From: Streptomyces inusitatus
GTDB taxonomy: Bacteria > Actinomycetota > Actinomycetes > Streptomycetales > Streptomycetaceae
Direction of reading: 5' to 3'
NCBI RefSeq assembly: GCF_014651115.1
Contig: NZ_BMWG01000026.1
Location: 1-46,193 of the forward strand
Length of the DNA stretch: 46,193 nt
Shown in pieces: positions 33,833 to 41,183 of the stretch (positions are counted from its first letter, which is position 1; each line of letters begins with the position of its first letter). A program made the position numbers and the translations under genes. The notes below the pieces were generated by a model that saw nothing but the letters and a program-made list of their open reading frames with translations, was not told where the DNA came from and did no database searches.

Positions 33833-35241
33833 GATGGGCTCTGGTCAAGGTCTCCCTGGCCGTCACCGTGATGGTGGTGGTGGCCTTCGCCGTACCGCTC
33901 GGTCTGGTCATCAAGGAGATGGCCCGGGACCGGGCCTTCACCAACGCCGAGCGCCAGGCCTCCTATCTCACCCCCACCCTCTCCATCACCGATGACCGGG
34001 TTCCGCTGGAGAAGGCGGTCAAATCCACCCAGGCGGGCTCCGCCAAGCGCATGGCGGTGCACATACCCGCCTCCGCCGAGACCGGCGGCGTCTCCATCGA
34101 GATCGGCACCCGCCGGGCCGCCCAGGCGGATCTGGCCACCGTCAAGAGTCTCGGCCGGACCTCCATCACCGAGGTGCCGCACGGCTGGGCGCTGCTCCAG
34201 CCCACCGCCATCAACTCCGGCATCGCCCTGGTCGAGGTCTTCATCCCCGACGACGAGGTCACCAAGGGCGTCACCACCGCCTGGCTGATGCTCGCCGGTG
34301 TCGGCATCGCCCTGATCGTGGGCTCGGTCGCGGTCGCCGACCGGCTCGGGATCCGGATGGTGCAGCCCGCCCAGCGGCTCGCGGGCGCGGCCCACGACCT
34401 GGGCGAGGGCAGGCTCGGCGCCCGCGTCCCCGAGGAGGGGCCGCCCGAGCTGCGCTCCGCCGCGATCGCCTTCAACGCGATGGCCGACCAGGTCGTCCAA
34501 CTGCTCGCCAATGAGCGGGAGCTGGCCGCCGACCTCTCCCACCGGCTCCGCACCCCGCTCACCGTGCTGCGGCTGAACGCCGCCTCGCTGGGTGAGGGGC
34601 CCGCCGCCGACCAGACCAGGTCCGCCGTGGAGCAGCTGGAGCGCGAGGTCGACACGATCATCCGCACCGCCCGGGAGGCCAAGCCGCAGACCACGGCGAT
34701 CGGCCCCGGCGCGGGCTGTGACGTCTCCGAGGTGGTCCGGGAGCGGATGGACTTCTGGTCGGCGCTCGCCGAGGACGAGGGCCGCAAGGTCAGGGTCGCC
34801 GGGGTCGACCGTCCGGTGCGCATCCCGGTGGCCCGCCCGGAGCTGGTCGCCGCCCTCGACGCGCTGCTCGGCAATGTCTTCCGGCACACCCCGGAGGGCA
34901 CGGCGCTCTCCGTCGACGTCCACAACGGCGAGGACGCGGTCATCGTGCTGGTCTCCGACGCGGGCCCGGGGATCGCCGACCCCGCCGCCGCGATGGCCCG
35001 GGGCAACAGCAACGGCAAGGACGGCTCCACCGGTCTGGGTCTGGACATCGTCCGCCGGGTCGCCGAGTCGACGGGCGGCGACGTCCGCATCGGCAGCTCC
35101 GTCCTCGGCGGCACCGAGGTGCGGATCTGGATCGGTCTCGGCCCCCACGGCACGGCCCCCGGCGAGCGCCGCCGCGGCCACCGGATCTCGGACCGCAAGC
35201 GCCCCCGTTCCCTGATCCGCTCCCGGGGCTCCGGCTCCTGA
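33829..35241 (+). CDS. Sensor histidine kinase of the coupled two-component system
   Basis: 470 residues. Two membrane segments (about 7-30 and 148-172) flank a 115-residue extracytoplasmic sensor loop, followed by HAMP-like 'RLGIRMVQPAQRLAGAAHDLGEGRLGARV'. HisKA has the phospho-acceptor His in 'LAADLSHRLRTPLTVLRLN'. The ATPase domain has N-box-like 'ALDALLGNVFRHTPEG', G1 'SDAGPGIADP' and G2 'STGLGLDIVRRVAE'. The last 30 residues are a basic tail ('RRRGHRISDRKRPRSLIRSRG'). The signal sensed is unknown. Confidence 0.95.
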   Translation: MRWALVKVSLAVTVMVVVAFAVPLGLVIKEMARDRAFTNAERQASYLTPTLSITDDRVPLEKAVKSTQAGSAKRMAVHIPASAETGGVSIEIGTRRAAQADLATVKSLGRTSITEVPHGWALLQPTAINSGIALVEVFIPDDEVTKGVTTAWLMLAGVGIALIVGSVAVADRLGIRMVQPAQRLAGAAHDLGEGRLGARVPEEGPPELRSAAIAFNAMADQVVQLLANERELAADLSHRLRTPLTVLRLNAASLGEGPAADQTRSAVEQLEREVDTIIRTAREAKPQTTAIGPGAGCDVSEVVRERMDFWSALAEDEGRKVRVAGVDRPVRIPVARPELVAALDALLGNVFRHTPEGTALSVDVHNGEDAVIVLVSDAGPGIADPAAAMARGNSNGKDGSTGLGLDIVRRVAESTGGDVRIGSSVLGGTEVRIWIGLGPHGTAPGERRRGHRISDRKRPRSLIRSRGSGS

Positions 35242-35662
35242 GCGGTCTCCCGGCCGGCTCCCGGAGCGGCTCATTCGGCCCGCTGGGTTAAATGGCTCTG
35301 ATGCTGTCCTTAAGCGCGCCCTAAGAACTCCGCTCTACGCGCGAAATGCTCCCTTTGCCGGTTCGGGGTCCGCTAACTTGCTCTTGTACACGGCTTCCGC
35401 CGGGCTTCTCTCTCCGTGCATCCACACCCCCCACGGCGGGGAGAGAAGCCCGCGCGGGCGAGCCCACCGCATGGACGCACTCTCCGCATCACCCTTGAGC
35501 GATTCCTGCCCCCCACCCGCGCGTCCCGGTCGGTCCCCCAATCCGACCGGGACGCGCCGTTTCCGGCTGCCGGTCGAAGGGCCTGGGAAGCTGACGAATC
35601 GTCAAATCTCCCTGGGCGTACTGTTCTTCCGGAATCTCGCAGCCAGGGGAAGGGCGGTCACG
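35242..35662. promoter_or_regulatory. Long leader region before the LacI gene with two strong hairpins
   Basis: 421 bases without a supported gene. Hairpin A: CGGGCTTCTCTC... pairs with ...GAGAGAAGCCCG (about 35401-35455). Hairpin B: CGCGTCCCGGTCGG (35520-35533) pairs perfectly with CCGACCGGGACGCG (35543-35556), nine-base loop. A small frame opening at ATG 35471 continues in frame into the LacI gene, but its composition is not convincing. The region could terminate the kinase transcript and act as a structured leader for the LacI gene. Confidence 0.5.
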
Positions 35663-36727
35663 GTGTCTGGGACGATCCGTACGGAGAGCGGGGGGCGGAG
35701 TACCGGGAGACCCACTCTCGAAGAGGTCGCGGTCCTCGCGGGGGTGGGGCGCGGCACGGTCTCCCGGGTGATCAATGGTTCGCCCCGGGTGCGGGACGCG
35801 ACCCGGGAGGCGGTACGGGCGGCTGTGGCCGAGTTGGGGTATGTGCCCAATCGGGCGGCGCGCGCTCTGGCGGCCAATCGCACGGACGCGATCGCGCTGG
35901 TGGTTCCGGAGCCGGAGGACCGGTTTTTCGCCGAGCCGTACTTCTCGGACATGGTCCGGGGGGTGGGGGCGGCTCTGGCGGACACCGAGATGCAGTTGTT
36001 GCTGACGCTGGCGGGCGGTGACCGGGAGCGCCGCAGGCTCGCCCAGTATCTGGCCGCGCATCGGGTGGACGGGGTGTTGCTGGTCTCGGTGCACGCGGAC
36101 GATCCGATCCCGGATCTGCTGGCGGAGCTGTCGGTGCCGCTGGTGATCAGCGGGCGGCGTTCGGGCGACGAGACGCTCGCCGTGGTCGACGCGGACAATT
36201 TCGCCGGGGCCCGGGCGGCGGTGGCCCATCTGGTGTCCCGTGGCCGCCGCCGGATCGCGACGATCACCGGGCTGCTCGATGTGTACGGTTCACGGCTGCG
36301 GGTGGCGGGTTATTCGGCGGCGCTGGCGGATGCGGGGATCGCGGAGGATCCGGCTCTGACGGCTCGTGGTGATTTCACCGAGGAGGGCGGCCGGCGGGCG
36401 ATGCGGGAGTTGCTGGCGCGCAGGCCGGGGCTGGACGCGGTCTTCGCGGCGTCCGATGTGATGGCGGGCGGCGCCCGGCAGGTGCTGCGGGAGGCGGGCC
36501 GTCGGGTGCCGGAGGATGTGGCGCTGGTGGGCTTCGACGATTCGGTGACGGCCCGGTTGATGGATCCGCCGCTCACCAGTGTCCGTCAGCCCATCGAGGA
36601 GATGGGCCGCACGATGGTGGAGGTGCTGTTGGGGGAGATCGGCGCCGGGCCCGGCGGGCGGGGGGAGCGGCGGGCGCGGCCTCAGGTTGTGCTGCCGACG
36701 GAGCTGGTGGTGCGGGACTCTTCGTAG
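35663..36727 (+). CDS. LacI family transcriptional regulator
   Basis: 354 residues from the GTG at 35663, which has GGGAAGGG about ten bases upstream. The N-terminal LacI helix-turn-helix is 'PTLEEVAVLAGVGRGTVSRVINGSPRVRDATREAV', with hinge 'VPNRAARALA'. The periplasmic-binding-like domain follows ('TDAIALVVPEPEDRFFAEPYFSDMVRGVGAAL', 'AVFAASDVMAGGARQVLREAGRRVPEDVALVGFDDS', 'PPLTSVRQP'). Represses sugar-use genes; sugar not identified. Same neighbourhood (LacI, ornA, adpA) is conserved in Streptomyces as I recall it. No sugar operon is adjacent here. Confidence 0.95.
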   Translation: MSGTIRTESGGRSTGRPTLEEVAVLAGVGRGTVSRVINGSPRVRDATREAVRAAVAELGYVPNRAARALAANRTDAIALVVPEPEDRFFAEPYFSDMVRGVGAALADTEMQLLLTLAGGDRERRRLAQYLAAHRVDGVLLVSVHADDPIPDLLAELSVPLVISGRRSGDETLAVVDADNFAGARAAVAHLVSRGRRRIATITGLLDVYGSRLRVAGYSAALADAGIAEDPALTARGDFTEEGGRRAMRELLARRPGLDAVFAASDVMAGGARQVLREAGRRVPEDVALVGFDDSVTARLMDPPLTSVRQPIEEMGRTMVEVLLGEIGAGPGGRGERRARPQVVLPTELVVRDSS

Positions 36728-36791
36728 ATCTTTTCGTGTGGTGGGTCCCGGGGGCTGGTCTCCGGGGCCCGGCGCGGGGTGTACGCATACG

Positions 36792-36825
36792 CCAAGGGCC
36801 CCGATCTTTCGATCGGGGCCCTTGG
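36792..36825. terminator. Bidirectional terminator between LacI gene and tRNA-His
   Basis: CCAAGGGCCCCGATC (36792-36806) and GATCGGGGCCCTTGG (36811-36825) form a perfect 15-bp stem with loop TTTC. Confidence 0.88.
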
Positions 36826-36833
36826 TCCTTCAG

Positions 36834-36907
36834 GGTGAGTGACGGGACTCGAACCCGCGGCATCCTGGACCACAACCAGGTGCTCTACCAACTGAGCTAC
36901 ACCCACC
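36834..36907 (-). tRNA. tRNA-His (GTG)
   Basis: Acceptor GTGGGTG/CACTCAC plus the extra 5' G at 36907 paired with discriminator C at 36834, the identity element of tRNA-His. D-loop 'AGCTCAGTTGGTAGAGC', anticodon loop 'CTGGTTGTGGTCCAG' with anticodon GTG, T-loop 'CGGGTTCGAGTCCCG'. CCA not encoded. Confidence 0.97.
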
Positions 36908-37066
36908 GCGTCCGGTCTTTTTTCTGACCGGCCGAGAAAAAGTGTACAGGGTTCTGAGGGGTGCTCGCGCCAGGGTTGATACCGGGGGTGAAACCGGGGT
37001 TCGACCAGGGCGGGGCCAGGGGTGGGAAGCCTCCTTGAGCGGAGGCTGTCCGCACCTCTGCCACCC

Positions 37067-37669
37067 TCATTCCGCGGACAGCACGTGCCTGGCCGCGATC
37101 TTCTTCGCCGTCTCCGAGTCGGGCCCGGGCTGCGGCACGAAGACCGCCTCCCGGTAGTAGCGCAGCTCCGCGATGGATTCGCGGATGTCCGCCAGTGCCC
37201 GGTGGTTCCCGCTCTTGTCCGGGCTGTTGAAGTACGCCCGCGGGTACCAGCGGCGTGCCAGCTCCTTGATGGAGGAGACGTCCACGATCCGGTAGTGGAG
37301 GTGGTTCTCCAGGGTGGGCATGTCACGGAGGAGGAATCCTCGGTCGGTGCCCACCGAGTTCCCGCAGAGCGGGGCCTTGCGGGGTTCCTTCACATGCTCG
37401 CGGATGTAGGTCAGGACCTGCTCCTCGGCGTCGGCGAGCGTGGTGCCGCCCGCCAGCTCGCCGAGCAGGCCCGAGGCGGTGTGCATCTGCCGCACCACCT
37501 CGGGCATGGTCTCCAGGGCCGCGTCCGGGGGGCGGACGACGACGTCCACCCCTTCTCCGAGCACGTTCAGTTCCGAGTCGGTGACCAGTGCGGCCACCTC
37601 GATGAGTGCGTCGTCCGCCAACGAGAGCCCGGTCATCTCGCAGTCGATCCACACCATGCGGTCGTTCAT
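37067..37669 (-). CDS. orn: Oligoribonuclease
   Basis: 200 residues, DEDDh 3'-5' exoribonuclease. ExoI 'MVWIDCEMTGLS' (D, E), ExoII 'GNSVGTDRGFLLRDMP' (D), ExoIII 'NHRALADIRESIAEL' (H, D). It degrades RNAs of two to five nucleotides and the c-di-GMP breakdown product pGpG. The gene starts nine bases after the adpA stop on the same strand, so the two form adpA-ornA, as in S. griseus and S. coelicolor. Loss of this enzyme is known to impair growth and development in Streptomyces. The 37-residue C-terminal tail is longer than in E. coli Orn. Confidence 0.97.
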   Translation of the reverse strand: MNDRMVWIDCEMTGLSLADDALIEVAALVTDSELNVLGEGVDVVVRPPDAALETMPEVVRQMHTASGLLGELAGGTTLADAEEQVLTYIREHVKEPRKAPLCGNSVGTDRGFLLRDMPTLENHLHYRIVDVSSIKELARRWYPRAYFNSPDKSGNHRALADIRESIAELRYYREAVFVPQPGPDSETAKKIAARHVLSAE

Positions 37670-37678
37670 GCGACTACC

Positions 37679-38881
37679 TTATGGCGCGCTCCGCTGGCCG
37701 GGCAGGCTGGGACGGCCGTGGCCGGACGCGTATGCGCCGGTCGGCGGCTTCCCCAGCTCCGGGGGGAGGGTCGAGGACGCGGTGTGGCCGGTGATGCCCG
37801 CCGCGGCGGTGCGTCTGGCCTGTACCGGTACGACTGACTCCGCCATCGACGCCGGTGCGGGCTCCCCCTGGGGGCGCCGTACCCGGTAGGCGGCCCGGTA
37901 GGCGGCCGGGGACGAGCCGAGCTGCCGGCGGAAGTGGCCGCGCAGGGCCACCGGCGAGCGGAAGCCGCAGCGCCCGGCCACCTCGTCCACGGAGTAGTCC
38001 GAGGTTTCGAGGAGCCGCTGTGCCTGGAGCACCCGCTGGGTGATCAGCCACTGGAGCGGTGCGCTGCCGGTGAGGGATCGGAATCGCCGGTCGAAGGTCC
38101 GTCGGCTCATGTACGCCCTGGCCGCCAGTGTCTCCACGTCGAACTGCTCGTGGAGGTGTTCCAGCGCCCAGGAGACGACCTCGGCCAACGGGTCCGACCC
38201 GATCTCCTCGGGCAGGGATCTGTCCAGATAGCGTTCCTGTCCGCCGCTGCGCCTCGGCGGCACGACCAGCCTGCGGGCGAGTGCCCCGGCCGCCTCGGTG
38301 CCGTGGTCGGTGCGCACGATGTGCAGGCAGAGATCGATTCCGGCCGCGGTGCCCGCGGAGGTGAGCACATCGCCGTCGTCGACGAACAGCTCTCTCGGAT
38401 CCACATGGACCGATGGGTACCGCTTCGCCAGTGTCGGCGCGTACATCCAGTGCGTGGTCGCCGGACGGCCGTCCAGCAGTCCGGCTGCGGCGAGCACGAA
38501 CGCGCCCGTGCACAGTCCTACTATCCGTGCTCCCTCCTCGTGCGCCCGGCGCAGCGCGTCGAGCGCTTCCGGCGGCGGCGGTGATGTGATCGACCGCCAG
38601 GCCGGTACTACCACGGTGCCCGCCCTGCCGATGGCCTCAAGGCCGTACGGCGCGGTCAGCTCAAGACCGCCGGTGGTCCGGAGCGGTCCCTCCTCGCCCG
38701 CGCAGACAAGCAGTCGGTAGCGAGGAACTCCGGCGTCCTGACGGTCAATTCCGAACACCGAGAGCGGGATGGAACTCTCAAAGATGGGGCCGCCGCTGAA
38801 GAGCAGTACGGCGACGACTTCCCGGCGCCTGCGCCCCGAGAGTTTTCGAGCAACCTCCGGTGCGGCGGAGTCCTGACTCAT
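37679..38881 (-). CDS. adpA: AdpA, central developmental transcription regulator
   Basis: 400 residues. The N-terminal ThiJ/PfpI/DJ-1-like dimerisation domain (about 18-200, 'VAVLLFSGGPIFESSIPLSVFGIDRQDAGVPRYRLLVCAGEEGPLRTTGG') is followed by an AraC-type double helix-turn-helix (about 235-335, 'FDVETLAARAYMSRRTFDRRFRSLTGSAPLQWLITQRVLQAQRLLETSDYSVDEVAGRCGFRSPVALRGHFRRQLG'). The match to known AdpA is near-complete. It controls aerial growth, sporulation and secondary metabolism. Most streptomycete adpA genes carry a TTA Leu codon in the interdomain linker, making them dependent on bldA tRNA. Here the linker Leu223 is CTG (38213-38215) and no TTA occurs anywhere in the frame. Start ATG has GAGGGGGG upstream. 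Confidence 0.97.
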   Translation of the reverse strand: MSQDSAAPEVARKLSGRRRREVVAVLLFSGGPIFESSIPLSVFGIDRQDAGVPRYRLLVCAGEEGPLRTTGGLELTAPYGLEAIGRAGTVVVPAWRSITSPPPPEALDALRRAHEEGARIVGLCTGAFVLAAAGLLDGRPATTHWMYAPTLAKRYPSVHVDPRELFVDDGDVLTSAGTAAGIDLCLHIVRTDHGTEAAGALARRLVVPPRRSGGQERYLDRSLPEEIGSDPLAEVVSWALEHLHEQFDVETLAARAYMSRRTFDRRFRSLTGSAPLQWLITQRVLQAQRLLETSDYSVDEVAGRCGFRSPVALRGHFRRQLGSSPAAYRAAYRVRRPQGEPAPASMAESVVPVQARRTAAAGITGHTASSTLPPELGKPPTGAYASGHGRPSLPGQRSAP

Positions 38882-39267
38882 GACGCTAAGCCCCCCTCGG
38901 TATTCGCGTCTCCCCGTTCGTTTCGGGCCTTTCGCTCCTGCACGTTTCCCCTCGGTTTTGCACGAGTTACGAGCCTTCGATACTCAAGATCGAATCTACT
39001 GCGTCCTGTGACGCCGCCGTGACAAGTTCGGCATGCCCCGCTATGTCTGCTCAGCAACTTGGCGCGAAGCATTCGATCACGAAGCGTTCCACTCGCGGGC
39101 TCCGCAGGGAAGTGCGCCGAACGCGCATGGCCCGTCCCCATAGGGTTCGTTGGACGCGAATAGCCCTTTCCTGCCAGGTGGCAAGGGGGTAGGCAGGCCA
39201 TTTCCCCAAGGGATGGGTACCGGCACGAAGTTGGCTGAAACTATACGGGTGCGGGTGTGCGAACGGG
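38882..39267. promoter_or_regulatory. adpA upstream region
   Basis: 386 bases without a gene, and locally less GC-rich than neighbours. TGGCGCGAAG at 39060-39069 matches the AdpA-binding consensus TGGCSNGWWY at nine of ten positions, which would fit autoregulation. TGCCAGGTGGCA (about 39173-39184) is a 12-bp palindrome. No A-factor-receptor-type element is convincing by eye. Confidence 0.45.
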
Positions 39268-39732
39268 TCAGCCCCCGTGGCCGCGCCCTCCGCCGTGGCG
39301 GCCGCCGCGACGCGATCCGGGAGCGGGCCGTCCCCGCCGTCCCCGCCTCGCGCCCGCCGGGCCCGGACGCCGTCCCGCCCGGCCGGGACGGCCGCCCGCG
39401 TGGGCCCCGGCCGCGCCGCGCTCCGAGCGCCGCAGCAGCAGCCGGCAGGCGGTCGTCACGGCGGCGAGACCGAGGGCTGCCGCCGCCGCCCCGCCCACGG
39501 ATGCCCCGTACACGACAAGGACAACGGGTACCAGAAGGCAGCTGAACGCCGCCCACCGGACCACATCGGTCACCGAGTCCGACGGCGCGGCGCGGCCGGC
39601 GGACCGGTGACCGGGGGCGGGACGGGCCGCCGGGCCGTCGGGGGGCCCGGAGCCGGGTACGGATCCGGCCGGGCGGCCGGCGGCCGGCGCGCGGGTGCGG
39701 GCTCGGGGGCGGGGGGACGGGCGTGCGGGCAC
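39268..39732 (-). CDS. Small membrane protein, unknown function
   Basis: 154 residues from the GTG at 39732, which has GGGAG five bases upstream. The first 50 residues are Pro/Arg/Ala-rich. Then come two adjacent hydrophobic segments ('VVRWAAFSCLLVPVVLVVYGASVGGAAAAALGLAAVTTACRLLLRRSER'), and the tail is a basic Gly/Arg repeat-like sequence. The membrane core resembles a conserved protein found near adpA in other streptomycetes. The low-complexity ends are poorly conserved in type. Frame ends at the TGA at 39268. Confidence 0.65.
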   Translation of the reverse strand: MPARPSPRPRARTRAPAAGRPAGSVPGSGPPDGPAARPAPGHRSAGRAAPSDSVTDVVRWAAFSCLLVPVVLVVYGASVGGAAAAALGLAAVTTACRLLLRRSERGAAGAHAGGRPGRAGRRPGPAGARRGRRGRPAPGSRRGGRHGGGRGHGG

Positions 39733-40344
39733 GGAAGCTCCCTCGGGCTGCGGGGTGACCGAGGGACCAACGAGGAGCAGAGCCTTCCGGTCACTGCGGT
39801 ACGGCCCTCCTCGGCCGGGTGGCGGACGTCCGGCCACGGCCCGAAGCGGTGGCGCGACCTCGCCGGCCGCCGTGCGCGGGGGCGCGCCCGGGCCCCGGCC
39901 GCGGCCCTGCCCCCGCCGGAGTGTGCGGCTTTGCCACAGTGATCGTTCCGCCGGGCCGGGCCGGACGGCCGGAGCGCCCCCGCGGCCTGGCCACGCGCCC
40001 CGTGAACGCGCCCCCGCGCCCTTCCTCGCACGCCCCTCGGCGGGCTTCCGCGCCCCACTGGGGCCCCGGCCGCCCCACGGACCCCCTCGGGGGCCGCCGG
40101 GGCGCGCGCGGCCCCCGACGGGCCGCTGTGCGCGTCCGGACAGCTGTAGACGCCAAGCGGCATTGCCATCCGGGACGGCCTCAGGCATGCTCCCTGGAAC
40201 GCCTGATTGGGCCGACCGGCCCTGGGCAGAAGAAGAGTGTCGCCGTACCCTTACGGGTATGGGCAGGGAAGATGCTTCCCGCCGGACACCGCATCCTTCG
40301 CCATGTCGTTTCCTCCACTGAGGACTTCCTTCGCCGAGACATCG
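39733..40344. other. Long divergent intergenic region before the universal stress gene
   Basis: 612 bases. Several open frames cross it on both strands, but all have Arg/Pro/Gly-rich, shadow-like composition and no good ribosome sites. Short dyads such as GGGAAGATGCTTCCC (about 40265-40279) and CGTACCCTTACGGGTA (about 40246-40261) lie near the start of the universal stress gene and could be regulatory. No gene is supported. Confidence 0.5.
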
Positions 40345-40866
40345 ATGGCAGGTCACGAGATCCCCGAACCCGCGGACCGCAAGCAGGTGGCCGACCCCAC
40401 GTCGGACCTGCGAGCGGCGGAAGAGTCACGCCATTCCTGCGACCCCGCGTTCCGCCACGGAGTCGTCGTCGGTTTCGACGGATCGACCTCCAGCGAGCGG
40501 GCGCTCGCCTATGCCATCGGCATGGCCCGGCGCTCCGGCTCCGGTCTGATCATCGTGCATGTCGCCAACCGGCTGCCCACCACCGTCTGGGCGGGCTGCG
40601 AGCCCCCGGTCTTCGTGGACGTCCCCGACCACCGCACCGAAGTCCTCGGGCTGGAGCTGGCCTGCGCGGACTATCTGACCGAAGTGCCGTGGATCCTGGT
40701 CGAACGCGGCGGCGACATCTGCCACGAACTGGAAGAGGTCGGCCGGGAGTACTCCGCCGACGCGATCGTGGTCGGCTCCACCCACGGCATCGTCGGCCGC
40801 ATCTTCGGCTCGGTGGCCGGCCGCCTCGCCCGCCGGGCCCAGCGCCCCGTCGTCGTCATCCCGTGA
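40345..40866 (+). CDS. Universal stress protein (UspA family)
   Basis: 173 residues from the ATG at 40345; ATG 40303 is also in frame but has no ribosome site. A single USP domain after a 35-residue polar N-terminal extension: 'GVVVGFDGSTSSERALAYAIGMARRSG' and the ATP-binding motif G-x2-G-x9-GS-like region 'AIVVGSTHGIVGRIFGSVAGRLARRAQRPVVVIP'. Nucleotide-binding stress protein of the cytoplasm. Convergent with glmS across a bidirectional terminator. Confidence 0.93.
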   Translation: MAGHEIPEPADRKQVADPTSDLRAAEESRHSCDPAFRHGVVVGFDGSTSSERALAYAIGMARRSGSGLIIVHVANRLPTTVWAGCEPPVFVDVPDHRTEVLGLELACADYLTEVPWILVERGGDICHELEEVGREYSADAIVVGSTHGIVGRIFGSVAGRLARRAQRPVVVIP

Positions 40867-41183
40867 CCCCGTGACCCCGTAGCCCTCGCGCGCGCCGCCG
40901 GCCGGGCGGATCCCATCGCCCCGCGCAGGTGCGCCGCGCGCTCCGGACGGGTACATACCGGCCAACGGCCCGCTGCCGTGACTCGTACTCCCGTGCGGAC
41001 AGCGGGCGTTGGGGCGAGGATCACGAGAAGGCGCGCGCGACCGGCCGGGGAGTGACGGCCACCGGCGAAGTGCCGCGCGGCGCCGGCGCGCACTGGGCCG
41101 CGCGCCGGCCGGACGGCCCCCGCACACCGCCGGTCGGCGGCGTGCGGGGGACCGCGAGAGCGGGGACGCCGGGGCCCGGGCGG
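40867..41183. other. Convergent gap between the universal stress gene and glmS
   Basis: 317 bases. Holds the terminator listed at 41117-41150. Open frames here are low-complexity (Arg/Gly/Ala) and not supported as genes. Confidence 0.6.
41117..41150. terminator. Bidirectional terminator after glmS and the universal stress gene
   Basis: CCCCCGCACACCGCC (41117-41131) pairs with GGCGGCGTGCGGGGG (41136-41150) with one mismatch and a four-base loop. No T-tract. Confidence 0.8.

Noticed and set aside
39695..40321. Plus-strand open frames between the small membrane protein and the universal stress gene
   Set aside because: Arg/Pro/Gly-rich, no ribosome site, no recognisable domain.
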